Assembly: GCA_001829675.1 (NCBI GenBank)
Contig: MIBZ01000060.1
Location: 20,183 to 84,182, forward strand
From: Sulfurimonas sp. RIFCSPLOWO2_12_36_12
Lineage (GTDB): Bacteria; Campylobacterota; Campylobacteria; Campylobacterales; Sulfurimonadaceae
Reading direction: 5' to 3'
DNA: 64,000 nt
Of the stretch, positions 36,168 to 48,257 are shown piece after piece. The notes under the pieces are model-generated. The model did no database searches, was not told the DNA's origin, and worked only from the letters and a program-made list of their open reading frames with translations. Within the stretch, counting starts at the first letter, position 1; each line of letters begins with the position of its first letter. The position numbers were made by a program, and so were the translations under genes.

Positions 36168-36298
36168 AAGTGAATAAGTGTGAAGGGAGTCGTATCGGTT
36201 CATCACATCTATACGGCTCTTAAAATAGGGGTTAGATAGTGATATTCACATTATCACAGCCTCCTACTACTAATACTATAATTTTATATAATAAATAG
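36168..36298. promoter_or_regulatory. oriC downstream part (oriC2): DnaA boxes and predicted unwinding region
   Basis: Two inverted TTCAC cores (GTGAA at 36170-36174 and 36180-36184, 10 bp apart) are followed by a 9-bp hairpin (36187-36219) and TATTCACAT inside GTGATA / TATCAC (36239-36257). A short GC cluster (AGCCTCC) then leads to CTACTACTAATACTATAA and an AT-only stretch to 36298. The CTA triplets next to the last box look like the DnaA-trio motif that guides strand opening in Bacillus. A TATAAT at 36277 may be the dnaN promoter. Confidence 0.7.
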
Positions 36299-36306
36299 GA
36301 ATTAAA

Positions 36307-37374
36307 ATGAAGATAACAATACAAAAATCTATCATTGAAAATATTTTGGTTCATGCTCAACCATTTTTAGAAAAAAAAGATACTTCGCAGATTACATCAC
36401 ATGTTTTTATTGATGTTTCAAACTCTAAACTAACAATTAAGGCTACTGATTATGAAATAGGCTTGATTGTATCTACTGATAAAATAAATATTATTGAAAA
36501 TGGCAGCGTAACTGCAAACGGTAAAAAATTATTAGACATTATTAGAATTTTAAAAGATGGTGAAATTAATTTAGAAGCTAAGAGCGACACTTTATATATT
36601 TCTCAATCACACTCTAAATTTAAACTGCCAACTTTTTCATATAGCGAATTTCCCGCATTTCCAACTTATGAAGGAAAGCCTCGTATTTTAATTGACTCAC
36701 ACTCTCTTATTGATTCTCTTAAAAAAATAACACCTTCTATCGATATTAACAATCCTAAATTTGAACTAAATGGTGCATTAATTGATATAAAAGATAATAA
36801 TATTAATTTTGCTTCAACCGATACAAGAAGATTGGCAGTTGTTAACATAAATAATGAAAGCAGTACTCAATTATCCATTATAGTTCCAAAAAAAGCAATT
36901 GTTGAGATTCAAAAACTATTTTTTGATAATATTGAACTCTATTACGATGAAAACAGTTTGATTATTCACTCAGACCAATATACTTTTTTTACAAAACTTA
37001 TAAATGGAAAATTTCCTGAATATACAAGAATTATTCCTAAAGAGATATCAAATACTTTAACTCTTCCAAAAGCTTTAATGATAGAATCTATAAAACAGAT
37101 TACAACAATATCTACGGATGTTAAAATAACTTTTTTAAATGATACTATTACTTTTGAATCATTAAGTGATGACAATATAGAAGCTAAAACTGAAATTAAA
37201 TTTGCAACTTGCTTTTCATCTCCGTTTGTAATTGCAATTAACAGCAGATATCTTTTGGATTTTTTAAATATAATAAACAGTTCAGAGTTTAATATCGGAT
37301 TAAATGAGAGTAATTTGCCTTTTGTTTTAAGTGACGGCAATTTTAAAACGGTAGTAATGCCAATAGTTATTTAA
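36307..37374 (+). CDS. dnaN: DNA polymerase III beta sliding clamp
   Basis: The protein has 355 aa, the ring-shaped processivity clamp that holds Pol III on DNA. The three-domain clamp pattern is visible, with TDTRRLAV near 178, ELYYDENSLIIHSDQYTF and the C-terminal end PFVLSDGNFKTVVMPIVI, close to the usual P-M-R-hydrophobic tail. It is about 10-15 residues shorter than the E. coli clamp, as in relatives. It follows dnaA across the oriC2 gap. Confidence 0.96.
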   Translation: MKITIQKSIIENILVHAQPFLEKKDTSQITSHVFIDVSNSKLTIKATDYEIGLIVSTDKINIIENGSVTANGKKLLDIIRILKDGEINLEAKSDTLYISQSHSKFKLPTFSYSEFPAFPTYEGKPRILIDSHSLIDSLKKITPSIDINNPKFELNGALIDIKDNNINFASTDTRRLAVVNINNESSTQLSIIVPKKAIVEIQKLFFDNIELYYDENSLIIHSDQYTFFTKLINGKFPEYTRIIPKEISNTLTLPKALMIESIKQITTISTDVKITFLNDTITFESLSDDNIEAKTEIKFATCFSSPFVIAINSRYLLDFLNIINSSEFNIGLNESNLPFVLSDGNFKTVVMPIVI

Positions 37375-37517
37375 TAAAAATTATACTACCCTTATTAAAA
37401 TTAATAGGGGTATTTCTCTCCTCCATAATATCCAGCCAGCCATATGTAAAACTTACTTTTAGAATAAATAAGATAAAATATCCCCTAATTATGTCAAATG
37501 TTATAATGGAGTATTAA

Positions 37518-39827
<2,310 letters not shown>

Positions 39828-39850
39828 TAGTTAAAAGCAACAAAATTCAA

Positions 39851-41251
39851 ATGTTACTTCCACAAACAAAAGAGAGAGAATACCGTTTTAGGCTAGCGCT
39901 TAGAATGGTACTTCCTGTTTTTGCTCTCGTTGTCGCTCTAATTCTTCATACTTTTATTACAAGCCAAGATGCCATAGGTACCTCTTTTTATATTGAATCT
40001 ATCTTAATTTTAGTATTTAGCATCTATTTTATCTTTTTTCTCATATATAAGGGTTTTGATACAAAAATAACAGATAATATCTCAAAAGCTTTCACAAGAG
40101 AGTATATGTATGAATTTTTAAAAAAAGAGTTAAAAAACAATAAAGAATACACACTTTTACTTATTAGCATAGATAATTTAGATGAGATAAACAATCGTTA
40201 CGGTATAAAAAATGGTGATAAAGTTCTTTTTGAAACTATTAAATGGGTAGCTGAGTATTTTAAAACAAAAGATATATATAATTTTCCGGTTGGACGCATA
40301 AAAGGCGGTGATTTTATAGTTGGGTTTAACGGAAACAGGAACCAATATAAAACAGTAATGGAGTTAATGTGTCTTAAGAGCGAAGATCTTAAAATAGATG
40401 ATATAGAAGTAGTTATATCCGGTGCTATAAATGATGTAACTTTTTCAAACAATATTGATTATTTAATTGAAAATCTTTTTGAATTACAGGTTAAAAATAG
40501 AGATTCTAAACTTCAAGTTAATTCAGATGATGAAATAAATCCAAGTGATTTAGAATATTTTGTTATAAATGCCATTAAAAGAAAAGATATAACACTTATA
40601 ACACAGAGTGTTTTTGAAAAAGATACTAATGAGCTTAAAGAGTGTTTTATTAAATTAAATGCACCGGACGGCAAGTTATTACATCAAAAAAATTATATGA
40701 AGATTTTAGATAAATTAAGATTGATGAATGAGTATGATTTAATAGTTTTAGAAAAAATTATAGAAATTTGTAAAAAATCTGATAATAAAAAATTTGCTAT
40801 TTCTATATCACCGACCTCTATCAGAAATCCGGCTGTTTTAACTAAAATTAAAGATCTATTTCATAAAAATGAGTGTGTAAAGGGTAGAATTGTACTGCTT
40901 TTTAGTGAAAATGAGTATTTTCCAAAGATAGATAAATTCAATACTATTTTACAACAATTAAGAGATATGGGGGTTGTGATTGCTATTGATAGATTAGGAT
41001 CTTTGCATACAAGTTTTTTATATTTAAGAGATTTAAATATTGATATAGTTAGATTTGACAGTTTTTATAGTAAAAATATTTATGAAAACAAAAACAAAAA
41101 TATTATTAGCGGTTTTAATACAATGGCTCATGAAAAAGGAGTTAAAACTTGGATTAAAATGATTGAAAATGAAGATATTAATAATTTGGCAAAAGATTTA
41201 GGAGTTGATTATTTACAGGGTAAATTTTTAGCACAAATGGAAAAAATATAA
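39851..41251 (+). CDS. Membrane protein with degenerate GGDEF and EAL domains
   Basis: The protein has 466 aa. Two membrane helices (about 15-35 and 45-65) are followed by a GGDEF-like domain (about 80-215) in which the signature reads RIKGGDFIVGF, so the catalytic GG(D/E)EF is broken. The EAL-like domain (about 225-466) has ECF where EAL is expected, IDRLGS where the metal-binding DDFG lies, and keeps only the fold marks (YLQGKFLA, SISPTSI). It is therefore likely not an active cyclase or phosphodiesterase, but may bind c-di-GMP or a protein partner. It starts 23 bases after gyrB. Confidence 0.75.
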   Translation: MLLPQTKEREYRFRLALRMVLPVFALVVALILHTFITSQDAIGTSFYIESILILVFSIYFIFFLIYKGFDTKITDNISKAFTREYMYEFLKKELKNNKEYTLLLISIDNLDEINNRYGIKNGDKVLFETIKWVAEYFKTKDIYNFPVGRIKGGDFIVGFNGNRNQYKTVMELMCLKSEDLKIDDIEVVISGAINDVTFSNNIDYLIENLFELQVKNRDSKLQVNSDDEINPSDLEYFVINAIKRKDITLITQSVFEKDTNELKECFIKLNAPDGKLLHQKNYMKILDKLRLMNEYDLIVLEKIIEICKKSDNKKFAISISPTSIRNPAVLTKIKDLFHKNECVKGRIVLLFSENEYFPKIDKFNTILQQLRDMGVVIAIDRLGSLHTSFLYLRDLNIDIVRFDSFYSKNIYENKNKNIISGFNTMAHEKGVKTWIKMIENEDINNLAKDLGVDYLQGKFLAQMEKI

Positions 41252-41265
41252 AATTAGGAGTTAGT

Positions 41266-41643
41266 ATGAAGTACGGCGAAAAAATTGTTAATGAGTTTGA
41301 TGTGGAGAAAGATTTAGAGATTTGGCCAAATGAGCATAAAAGAAATTATCTTATTAAAATGACACTTCCGGAGTTCTCTTGCCTCTGTCCTAGAAGCGGA
41401 TATCCTGACTATGCGACAATTCACTTGGAATATACGCCAAATGAGTGGGTAGTTGAACTAAAAGCCATAAAACTCTATATAAACTCATTTAGAGATAGAC
41501 ACATTTCACATGAAAACAGTGCAAATGAGATTTACAGCATTTTAGAGAAAAAATTAAAACCAAAATATATGAAAATCGTGGCAGATTACAACCCAAGAGG
41601 AAATGTGCATACTGTTATAGAGATTGATAGCCTAAAGCTTTAA
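41266..41643 (+). CDS. queF: NADPH-dependent 7-cyano-7-deazaguanine reductase (preQ0 reductase)
   Basis: The protein has 125 aa, the short unimodular QueF type. The nucleophilic Cys lies in FSCLCPRSGYPD, and the Glu/His block is VVELKAIKLYINSFRDRHISHE, of which the FRDRHISHE part is the family signature. It reduces preQ0 to preQ1 for queuosine in tRNA. GTP cyclohydrolase (folE, 14407) feeds the same pathway. It starts 14 bases after the GGDEF-EAL gene with an AGGAG site and overlaps the convergent nucleotidyltransferase gene by 12 bases. Confidence 0.95.
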   Translation: MKYGEKIVNEFDVEKDLEIWPNEHKRNYLIKMTLPEFSCLCPRSGYPDYATIHLEYTPNEWVVELKAIKLYINSFRDRHISHENSANEIYSILEKKLKPKYMKIVADYNPRGNVHTVIEIDSLKL

Positions 41644-42867
41644 ATAGTTTTTTAGCCAAAGCAGAGCCTCATCATATGTTTTAAAGCTGCCATGCATCTG
41701 GGCTTCATAAGCTTTGTCCAAAATCTCAGAAAATTTTGGTGACGGTTTAAGCCCAAATTTCAGCAGCTCTTTTCCGCCTAAAAGAGCAGGAAGTTTATCT
41801 TTTAATATATTTAACTCTTGTGCTCTTTTATAAATCTCTTCACCCGTACTATAAACTTCAGAGTTGTTTTTAGCAAAATAGATTGAGCTGCTTAAAACCA
41901 AAAGCTCATCTATATCTACTTTTGTAGCGAGTTTATAGAGTAAATAGTCGTTTATACTATTTACATGTATATTTTCTATCTCACTATATGCTTGTGTTAG
42001 TTTTACTACCCTCTCAAGCAATTCTCTCTCATCGCTGAGTTTAAGTATAAAATCTTCTGTTTCTGTTTGACTAAAGTTGTAACAAAGCCCTGCTAACATT
42101 AAAACCAAATTTGTTTGATTGTCGGTTGATAACTGCTTTGCTATCTCATCAATAACATTTAAATTATCGGTATAGATATCTGTGCCAAACTCCCTTAGTA
42201 GTTTAAATCCGATTGATGGCTTTTGTGATTTTAAAAGAAGCTTTTTCACCTCTTCAAATATTCTCTCTTTTGGTAATTCGTTTAACATATTTTTAGAAAC
42301 CATATCTTTACATGTTAAAAATAAACTCTGCTCGATTTCAAGGTTAAATCTGGCGCAAAACTGAGCTGCTCGCAAAACTCTTAGAGAATCTTCAACAAAG
42401 CTATTTAGGTCTACCGCTCTCAATATTTTATCTCTTAAATCATCTGCTCCGTTAAACGGATCTAAGAGTTTATTTTCTTCTACATCGTAGCCGATGGCAT
42501 TTATTGTAAAATCTCTTCTGGATGCGGCAGTTTTAAAGTCAAGATTTGAGTAAAGTTTAATATCAAAGCCGCGATGTCCGGAGTCGACTTTGTTATCTCT
42601 TCTTGGAAGTGAAAAATCTAAATCTAAATCATAAAATTTTAATTTACACACTCCAAAGCTTTTTCCAACAACATTAACACTCCCAAACTCTTCTAAAATA
42701 TCTTTTACACAGTTAAAAGATGTTACGCCGTAAAGCTCAATATCTATATCTTTTGATTCAATGCCAAGCAGAGAATCTCTGACAAATCCGCCGACAATTA
42801 CCGGTTTTAGATTTAAACTTTTAAGCTTTTCAAATATAATATTTAATTCATCAGGGTAGCTAATCAT
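41632..42867 (-). CDS. CCA tRNA nucleotidyltransferase / poly(A) polymerase family protein
   Basis: The protein has 411 aa. The class II nucleotidyltransferase head has [23 protein letters not shown] (G-G-x-V-R-D and D-x-D, about 22-44), then [12 protein letters not shown] and the [12 protein letters not shown] helix that follows ATP/CTP selection. A helical body follows. It could add CCA to tRNA 3' ends or, as in phyla with split enzymes, only part of it. Whether another CCA/A-adding gene exists elsewhere cannot be told here. It overlaps queF tail to tail. Confidence 0.82.
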   Translation of the reverse strand: MISYPDELNIIFEKLKSLNLKPVIVGGFVRDSLLGIESKDIDIELYGVTSFNCVKDILEEFGSVNVVGKSFGVCKLKFYDLDLDFSLPRRDNKVDSGHRGFDIKLYSNLDFKTAASRRDFTINAIGYDVEENKLLDPFNGADDLRDKILRAVDLNSFVEDSLRVLRAAQFCARFNLEIEQSLFLTCKDMVSKNMLNELPKERIFEEVKKLLLKSQKPSIGFKLLREFGTDIYTDNLNVIDEIAKQLSTDNQTNLVLMLAGLCYNFSQTETEDFILKLSDERELLERVVKLTQAYSEIENIHVNSINDYLLYKLATKVDIDELLVLSSSIYFAKNNSEVYSTGEEIYKRAQELNILKDKLPALLGGKELLKFGLKPSPKFSEILDKAYEAQMHGSFKTYDEALLWLKNYLKL

Positions 42868-42944
42868 ATAAATCCAAAAAATCTAATTTTGTGTTTTGAA
42901 TATATTATATCACTACTTTTACGCATATATAACATTTATTTGGG

Positions 42945-42950
42945 TATAAT
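42945..42950 (+). promoter_or_regulatory. -10 box of typA
   Basis: Perfect TATAAT (GGGTATAATCGCG context), 52 bases before the chosen TTG start of typA. It supports the start at 43003 rather than the longer upstream frame, which begins before the promoter. Confidence 0.6.
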
Positions 42951-43002
42951 CGCGAAAATTTTTACCCTTAGTTTCATTAAAGAAACTAAACAAGGAAACC
43001 CT

Positions 43003-44805
43003 TTGCAAAAGATTAGAAATATTGCAGTTATCGCACACGTTGACCATGGCAAAACAACATTGGTTGATGGATTATTAGAGCAATCAGGAACATATGGTGC
43101 TCATGAGCAACATGATGAAAGAGCGATGGATAGCAATGATTTGGAGAAAGAGCGTGGTATCACGATTCTTTCTAAAAATACAGCTATTCGTTATAAAGAT
43201 TACAAAATCAACATTATAGATACTCCGGGTCACGCTGACTTCGGCGGTGAAGTTGAACGCGTTCTTAAAATGGTTGACGGTGTTTTGGTACTCGTTGACG
43301 CTTATGAGGGTGTTATGCCTCAAACTAAGTTTGTTGTTAAAAAGATGTTGGCACTTGGTAAAAAACCGATTGTTGTAATTAACAAAATTGATAAGCCTTC
43401 TGCTGAGCCAGATCGTGTTGTTGATGAGATGTTTGACCTTTTTGCAGCAATGGGTGCAACTGATGATCAGCAAGATTTCCCAATTATCTATGCAGCAGCC
43501 CGTGATGGTATAGCTAAGCTTGATATGTCTGATCCAGATGGCGGCTTCGAATGTATCTTTGAAACTATTTTAAAGCATATTCCTGAGCCAGATGGTGACA
43601 GAGAAAACCCGACTCAAGCACAAGTATTTACACTTGACTACGATAATTATGTCGGTAAAATAGGAATCTCTCGTATTTTTAACGGTGTTATTAAAAAGGG
43701 TGACAACATTATGCTTGCAAAAGCTGATGGCGAGTTAGTAAAAGGTAAAATCACTAAACTTATAGGTTTTCATGGTCTTAACCGTATGGAAATTCAAGAA
43801 GCTGAAGCTGGTGACATCGTTGCATTTGCCGGTTTAGAAACAGTGGATGTTGGTGATACAATATGTGACCCTAAAAATCCTATGCCACTTGACCCAATGC
43901 ACATTGAAGAGCCAACACTTACAGTTGTATTTTCTGTAAACGACTCTCCACTCGCCGGTCAAGAGGGTAAGCATGTAACTTCAAATAAACTAAAAGACCG
44001 TTTAGAGTTTGAGATGACAACAAATGTTGCAATGAAGCTTGAGGTTGTCGGAGAGGGTAAATTTAAAGTTTCAGGTCGTGGAGAGTTACAAATAACTATT
44101 CTTGCTGAAAACATGCGTCGTGAAAACTTTGAGTTTGGTGTATCTCGTCCGGAAGTTATCGTTAGAGAGATAGAAGGTGTTAAGTGTGAACCATTTGAGC
44201 ACCTTGTTATCGATGTTCCTGAAAACTTAAGCGGTGCGGTAATTGAAAAACTTGGCAAGCGTAAAGCTGAGATGAAATCTATGGTTCCAATGGGACAAGG
44301 TTTCCAAAGAATCGAGTTTGAAATACCGGCTCGTGCTCTTATAGGTTTCCGTGGACAATTCTTAACTGACACTAAGGGTGAGGGTATTATGAACCACTCA
44401 TTCTTAGAGTTCCGTCCTTATAGCGGTACGGTCGAGTCAAGAACTTACGGTGCGCTTGTAAGTATGGAAAATGGCGAAACACTAGCTTATTCACTATTTA
44501 ATATCCAAGATCGCGGTGTTCTTTTCATAGGACCGCAAACTAAAGTATATGAAGGTATGATTGTTGGTGAACACTCTCGTTCAAATGACCTTGTAGTAAA
44601 CGCAATCAAAGGAAAAGCTCAATCAAATGTTCGCTCAAGCGGCGCTGATGAGGCCATCAAACTTGTTCCACCTCGTGATATGTCTCTTGAGAGAGCATTA
44701 GAGTGGATTGAAGATGATGAACTTCTAGAGATAACACCAAAAAGTATCCGTATTCGTAAAAAGTATTTGACAGAGAGCGAAAGAAAAAGATACACTCGCA
44801 AATAA
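43003..44805 (+). CDS. typA: Ribosome-associated GTPase TypA/BipA
   Basis: The protein has 600 aa from a TTG at 43003, with AAGGAAA 7 bases upstream and [19 protein letters not shown] right after it. The longer frame back to 42889 would begin before the promoter. GTPase motifs are AHVDHGKTT (G1), [11 protein letters not shown] (G3) and [13 protein letters not shown] (G4). Elongation-factor-like domains follow, then the BipA-specific C-terminus. It helps 50S assembly and stress or cold growth. It is monocistronic. Confidence 0.95.
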   Translation: MQKIRNIAVIAHVDHGKTTLVDGLLEQSGTYGAHEQHDERAMDSNDLEKERGITILSKNTAIRYKDYKINIIDTPGHADFGGEVERVLKMVDGVLVLVDAYEGVMPQTKFVVKKMLALGKKPIVVINKIDKPSAEPDRVVDEMFDLFAAMGATDDQQDFPIIYAAARDGIAKLDMSDPDGGFECIFETILKHIPEPDGDRENPTQAQVFTLDYDNYVGKIGISRIFNGVIKKGDNIMLAKADGELVKGKITKLIGFHGLNRMEIQEAEAGDIVAFAGLETVDVGDTICDPKNPMPLDPMHIEEPTLTVVFSVNDSPLAGQEGKHVTSNKLKDRLEFEMTTNVAMKLEVVGEGKFKVSGRGELQITILAENMRRENFEFGVSRPEVIVREIEGVKCEPFEHLVIDVPENLSGAVIEKLGKRKAEMKSMVPMGQGFQRIEFEIPARALIGFRGQFLTDTKGEGIMNHSFLEFRPYSGTVESRTYGALVSMENGETLAYSLFNIQDRGVLFIGPQTKVYEGMIVGEHSRSNDLVVNAIKGKAQSNVRSSGADEAIKLVPPRDMSLERALEWIEDDELLEITPKSIRIRKKYLTESERKRYTRK

Positions 44806-44820
44806 TAGCAGATACCCTTG

Positions 44821-44844
44821 CATGCGCCCTACTCATGGCGTATG
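44821..44844 (+). terminator. Hairpin after typA
   Basis: An 8-bp stem CATGCGCC / GGCGTATG (one G-T pair) with an 8-base loop starts 15 bases after the stop. There is no strong T run, so it is a weak terminator candidate. Confidence 0.4.
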
Positions 44845-44927
44845 TAAAACACCTCTTCATATAATAAATTTCAATTATTTTTTAACTATGTTATACTTCT
44901 GCATAAACGGCAAAAAGGATAAAAAAA

Positions 44928-45182
44928 ATGGATGGATTATTGTACCCAATCTCTTTGTTGGTAGTTGGTTTGATGGCTTTTACCTTTTATAGAGGTAACA
45001 GTATCAGATTAATGTTGTTTGCTTTAGCTGTCGGTGCGTATATTATCTACTCGCATGAGACCGGTCATACGGCGACAGAGTATAAAAATGAAGTAGTTGA
45101 TTCAATAAGTGAATCAGCAACTAAATTTACAAAAGACCGTGGAATCGAGGGATATGATGAGACTAAAAAAGTAGCAAAATAG
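44928..45182 (+). CDS. Small two-helix membrane protein
   Basis: The protein has 84 aa. Two hydrophobic helices (about 4-20 and 26-43) are split by the short basic loop YRGNSIR, followed by a hydrophilic tail rich in Lys, Glu and Ser (SHETGHTATEYKNEVVDSI). AAGGA precedes the ATG by 9 bases. It stands alone between typA and the convergent msrBA gene. I do not recognise the family. Confidence 0.65.
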   Translation: MDGLLYPISLLVVGLMAFTFYRGNSIRLMLFALAVGAYIIYSHETGHTATEYKNEVVDSISESATKFTKDRGIEGYDETKKVAK

Positions 45183-45195
45183 TTAGTTTTGCTGC

Positions 45196-46122
45196 TTAAA
45201 ATCTTTTTATATACCCATGACAATAGGGTTTGCTCCCCTTTTTGTCATAGTAGTTTTGATGGCTCTCATCCGCTCTAAAAAACTCATCTTTTTTTAATAT
45301 TTTAGTAGCAACTCTATATCCGTTAACTTCAAGCTCAGCAATCAGTTTTTTTATCGTTTCTCTCTCTTTGTCACTGCTTACAAAAACAGCAGAGAGATAC
45401 TGAGCGCCGATATCAGGACCTTGTCCGTTTATCTGCGTCGGGTCGTGAATCTCAAAAAATGTTCTGGCTATCTCTTCATAAGAGATTTTACTAGCGTCGT
45501 AAACAACTTCAACAGCTTCAAGATGTCCTGTGTTTGTACGAACAACCTCGTAATAACTAGGATTTTTTACATGTCCGCCCATAAAACCCGAAATTACCTC
45601 TTTTACCCCGTCTAATTTTTCTAAGTAGTACTCTACTCCCCAAAAACAGCCTCCTGCAAAATAAGCGTATGAGAGCTTCTCTTCTTTGGCATCCGGTTTT
45701 TTCTTAAGATTTAGCGAGATGGAATTTACACAGTGTCTTGTATTTTTTTGCGTAAAGCCCTCACCCTCAAAAACATGCCCTAAGTGCGCACCGCAGTTTG
45801 CACAAACTATCTCCACCCGTCTGCCGTCTTTATCAGGAACTCTTTTTATAGCTCCCTTTATCTCATCATCAAAACTCGGCCATCCGCAGTGTGAGTCAAA
45901 CTTGTCGCTTGAGTCATAAAGCGGAGCGTCACAAAGCTTGCAAGCGTAAATTCCTCTCGATTTTTCATTAGTATATTTGCCTATAAAAGGTCGCTCAGTC
46001 CCTTTGTTGATTATTACATTTCTCTCTTCGTCGCTAAGCTGTTCTATCTTTTTTGTCCATGGTTTCAAATCAAATGCATTCATAGTTGTTATTATAAGTA
46101 TGAAAATAGCAATAAATTTCAT
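45196..46122 (-). CDS. msrBA: Exported MsrB-MsrA fusion, methionine sulfoxide reductase
   Basis: The protein has 308 aa with a Sec signal peptide (MKFIAIFILIITTMNA), so it repairs oxidised methionine in the periplasm. Residues about 20-140 are MsrB: zinc CxxC pairs in YACKLCDAPL and CANCGAHLGH, and the catalytic Cys in NTRHCVNSISL. Residues about 150-308 are MsrA with the catalytic Cys in GGCFWGVEYYLEKLDG-type sequence. The order B then A with a signal peptide is found in relatives such as Helicobacter. A thiol partner gene is not next to it. Confidence 0.92.
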   Translation of the reverse strand: MKFIAIFILIITTMNAFDLKPWTKKIEQLSDEERNVIINKGTERPFIGKYTNEKSRGIYACKLCDAPLYDSSDKFDSHCGWPSFDDEIKGAIKRVPDKDGRRVEIVCANCGAHLGHVFEGEGFTQKNTRHCVNSISLNLKKKPDAKEEKLSYAYFAGGCFWGVEYYLEKLDGVKEVISGFMGGHVKNPSYYEVVRTNTGHLEAVEVVYDASKISYEEIARTFFEIHDPTQINGQGPDIGAQYLSAVFVSSDKERETIKKLIAELEVNGYRVATKILKKDEFFRADESHQNYYDKKGSKPYCHGYIKRF

Positions 46123-46507
46123 ACTCTGCTCCTATTTATTAATTTTTCTAATTATATGTTGTAGAGTTTTATTGGCACAGGGTTATTTTATTTGAAAAAA
46201 ATTTATAAAGTTAGTTTTAAAAAACAGATAAATATTTAACTATTAGTGGAATACCCACTATACATTACATATTACATCTAATAATATCATTCTCACTTTA
46301 TCACAAATTAAATTAATAGATATTACTAGATATAGAAAGTATAAAAGATTACTGTCAAGGTTGATTTGACAATATCTTTACAATATCTTTACAAAGTATC
46401 TATTTTATGTTTTTATTGGCAAATAAAATTTAATCAAACCATTCTAAATTTATGAAATCAAAATCTTCATAAAGATATAATCACAAACTAAAATTTTAGG
46501 AGAAGAG
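46123..46507. other. 385-bp divergent intergenic region between msrBA and nrdB
   Basis: There is no convincing ORF. The region is very AT-rich. It holds a GTCAA-N7-TTGAC inverted repeat (46354-46370), a direct 11-base repeat ACAATATCTTT (46369-46379 and 46380-46390), the hairpin TAGTGG / CCACTA near 46245, and the nrdB promoter at 46476. I saw no clear NrdR box. Confidence 0.5.
46476..46481 (+). promoter_or_regulatory. -10 box of nrdB
   Basis: Perfect TATAAT, 27 bases before the ATG at 46508, with AGGAGA as ribosome binding site. Confidence 0.6.
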
Positions 46508-47530
46508 ATGAATAGAAAAAAAATATATAATCCTGAATCAAATGAAAATGTAAATGATAGAAGAATATTTGGCGGAAATCCTACCGGTATATTTGAACTA
46601 AACGACATCAAATACCAATGGGCATACAATCTCTGGGAGATGATGCTAAACAACACATGGTTTCCAAAAGAGGTCGATATGACTCGTGATGTGAGTGATT
46701 ATAAACAGATTACCCAGATGGAAAAAGATGCTTATGACAAAGCGCTTTCACAGCTAATTTTTATGGATTCGCTCCAAACAAATAATATTATGGATAACAT
46801 AAATCCATATGTGACATCTCCTGAAATCAACCTGATACTAGTTCGTCAAGCTTATGAAGAGGCTCTTCACTCTCAAAGTTATGCCGTTATGGTTGACAGT
46901 ATCTCTGCAAACTCTAAAGAGATATATGACCTTTGGCGCAGAGATATGATGCTAAAGAGCAAAAATGACGCAATTGCCGGAGTTTATGAAGAGCTTTCAA
47001 AAAATCCGACTGAGCACAATTTTGTAAAAGCCTGTTTTGCAAATCAAATTTTAGAAGGCATCTACTTTTACAGCGGTTTTGCGTATATCTATACACTTGC
47101 AAGAAGCGGAAAAATGTTAGGCTCTGCACAGATGATTAGGTTTATACAAAGAGATGAAGTTACGCATCTTGTTTTGTTTCAAAACCTTATAAACTCTCTT
47201 AGAAAAGAGAGACCAGACCTCTTTAGCGAACAGTTAAAAGAGGAGGTTATTGCTATGTTTAAACAAGCTGTAAAACTTGAATCTGACTGGGGAAAATATA
47301 TAACACAAGGTCAAATTTTAGGTTTGACTGACGCTATTTTAGAACAATACATCCAATACTTGGCAGATGATAGGCTCTCAAGCGTTGGATTTGCCAAGCT
47401 TTTCAATGTAACAAATCCTATAAAATGGGTTGACGATTTTTCAAAATTCAACGACCAAAAAACAAACTTTTTTGAGGGAACAGTTGCAAACTACTCAAAA
47501 GGAAGCCTTAGCTTTGATGACGACTTCTAA
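46508..47530 (+). CDS. nrdB: Ribonucleoside-diphosphate reductase, class Ia beta subunit
   Basis: The protein has 340 aa and holds the di-iron tyrosyl radical cofactor used by NrdA. Metal ligands fall in [32 protein letters not shown] (E-x2-H) and [13 protein letters not shown] (D/E-x2-H). The C-terminal tail SFDDDF binds NrdA. It is 17 kb from nrdA and leads its own operon; the nitrilase-family gene overlaps its end by 14 bases. Confidence 0.96.
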   Translation: MNRKKIYNPESNENVNDRRIFGGNPTGIFELNDIKYQWAYNLWEMMLNNTWFPKEVDMTRDVSDYKQITQMEKDAYDKALSQLIFMDSLQTNNIMDNINPYVTSPEINLILVRQAYEEALHSQSYAVMVDSISANSKEIYDLWRRDMMLKSKNDAIAGVYEELSKNPTEHNFVKACFANQILEGIYFYSGFAYIYTLARSGKMLGSAQMIRFIQRDEVTHLVLFQNLINSLRKERPDLFSEQLKEEVIAMFKQAVKLESDWGKYITQGQILGLTDAILEQYIQYLADDRLSSVGFAKLFNVTNPIKWVDDFSKFNDQKTNFFEGTVANYSKGSLSFDDDF

Positions 47531-48257
47531 GGAGAGCGGCTACAAGCTCTGCTCGCTTCTTTTTGATACTACAAAAGAGTATGACGCTAACCTGCAAACA
47601 CTCTTAGAGTTAGTAAATAAAACATCTGAAAAATCTCTTATTGTCGCTCCTGAGGTCTGTTTAACGGGCTTTGATTATGAGAATTATGAGAAAGCGACTG
47701 AATTTTCACATATTGCAAATGAGGAGTTAAAAAAAGCTTCTCATGACAAAATCATAATTCTTACAATACTCGAAAAGAGAGATGGCGAAGTTTTTAATTT
47801 TGCCAAGATTTTTTTTAATGGTGAAATAGTTTATGAAAGAGCAAAAGCAAAGCTTTTTCGTTTTGGCGATGAACATAAATATATGTCAGAGGGAAGCGAT
47901 GAAGATATTAAGATTGTTGAAGTTGACGGCATAAAAATAGGCATTTTAATCTGTTTTGAGTTGCGATTTAAAGAGTTTTGGCAAAAACTAGAGGGGTGTG
48001 ATGTTATTGCGGTTCCCTCTTGGTGGGGAGTTTTGCGAACAGAGCATTTTAAGGTGTTGACACAGAGTTTGGCAATTATAAATCAGTGTTTCGTTGTTGC
48101 AAGTGATTCACAAAACGAAGAGTGTACAAAAATGAGCGGGATTATAAGACCTCATGGCGAAGATGAGCGAAATGAAAACAGAGCTTGTTTGGAAGTTGCT
48201 TATGACAAAAAAGAGATTATAACAATGAGAAGATATATGGATGTAGGCATTGGATAG
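47517..48257 (+). CDS. Carbon-nitrogen hydrolase (nitrilase superfamily)
   Basis: The protein has 246 aa from the ATG at 47517, with GGAAG about 11 bases upstream; the frame is open further into nrdB but has no better start. The catalytic triad is visible: Glu in [13 protein letters not shown], Lys in ERAKAKLF and Cys in [10 protein letters not shown]. It cleaves an amide or nitrile of unknown identity. It overlaps nrdB by 14 bases and pcm by 8, so the three are one operon. Confidence 0.82.
   Translation: MTTSKESGYKLCSLLFDTTKEYDANLQTLLELVNKTSEKSLIVAPEVCLTGFDYENYEKATEFSHIANEELKKASHDKIIILTILEKRDGEVFNFAKIFFNGEIVYERAKAKLFRFGDEHKYMSEGSDEDIKIVEVDGIKIGILICFELRFKEFWQKLEGCDVIAVPSWWGVLRTEHFKVLTQSLAIINQCFVVASDSQNEECTKMSGIIRPHGEDERNENRACLEVAYDKKEIITMRRYMDVGIG

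Noticed and set aside
36187..36219. 9-bp hairpin as dnaA terminator
   Set aside because: No T run on the right and it lies inside the oriC2 box cluster; more likely part of the origin.
41510..41525. Third parS-like site in queF (TTTCACATGAAA core)
   Set aside because: Only the inner 12 bases match; four outer positions differ from the 16-mer.
42889..43002. Longer N-terminus for typA
   Set aside because: Would start before the -10 box and adds a hydrophobic stretch foreign to TypA.
43959..44372. 137-aa minus-strand ORF
   Set aside because: Antisense inside typA; a shadow of a strongly conserved gene.
46280..46305. Fur-like box upstream of nrdB/msrBA (TAATATCATTCTCA)
   Set aside because: Too few matches to a Fur consensus in a very AT-rich region.
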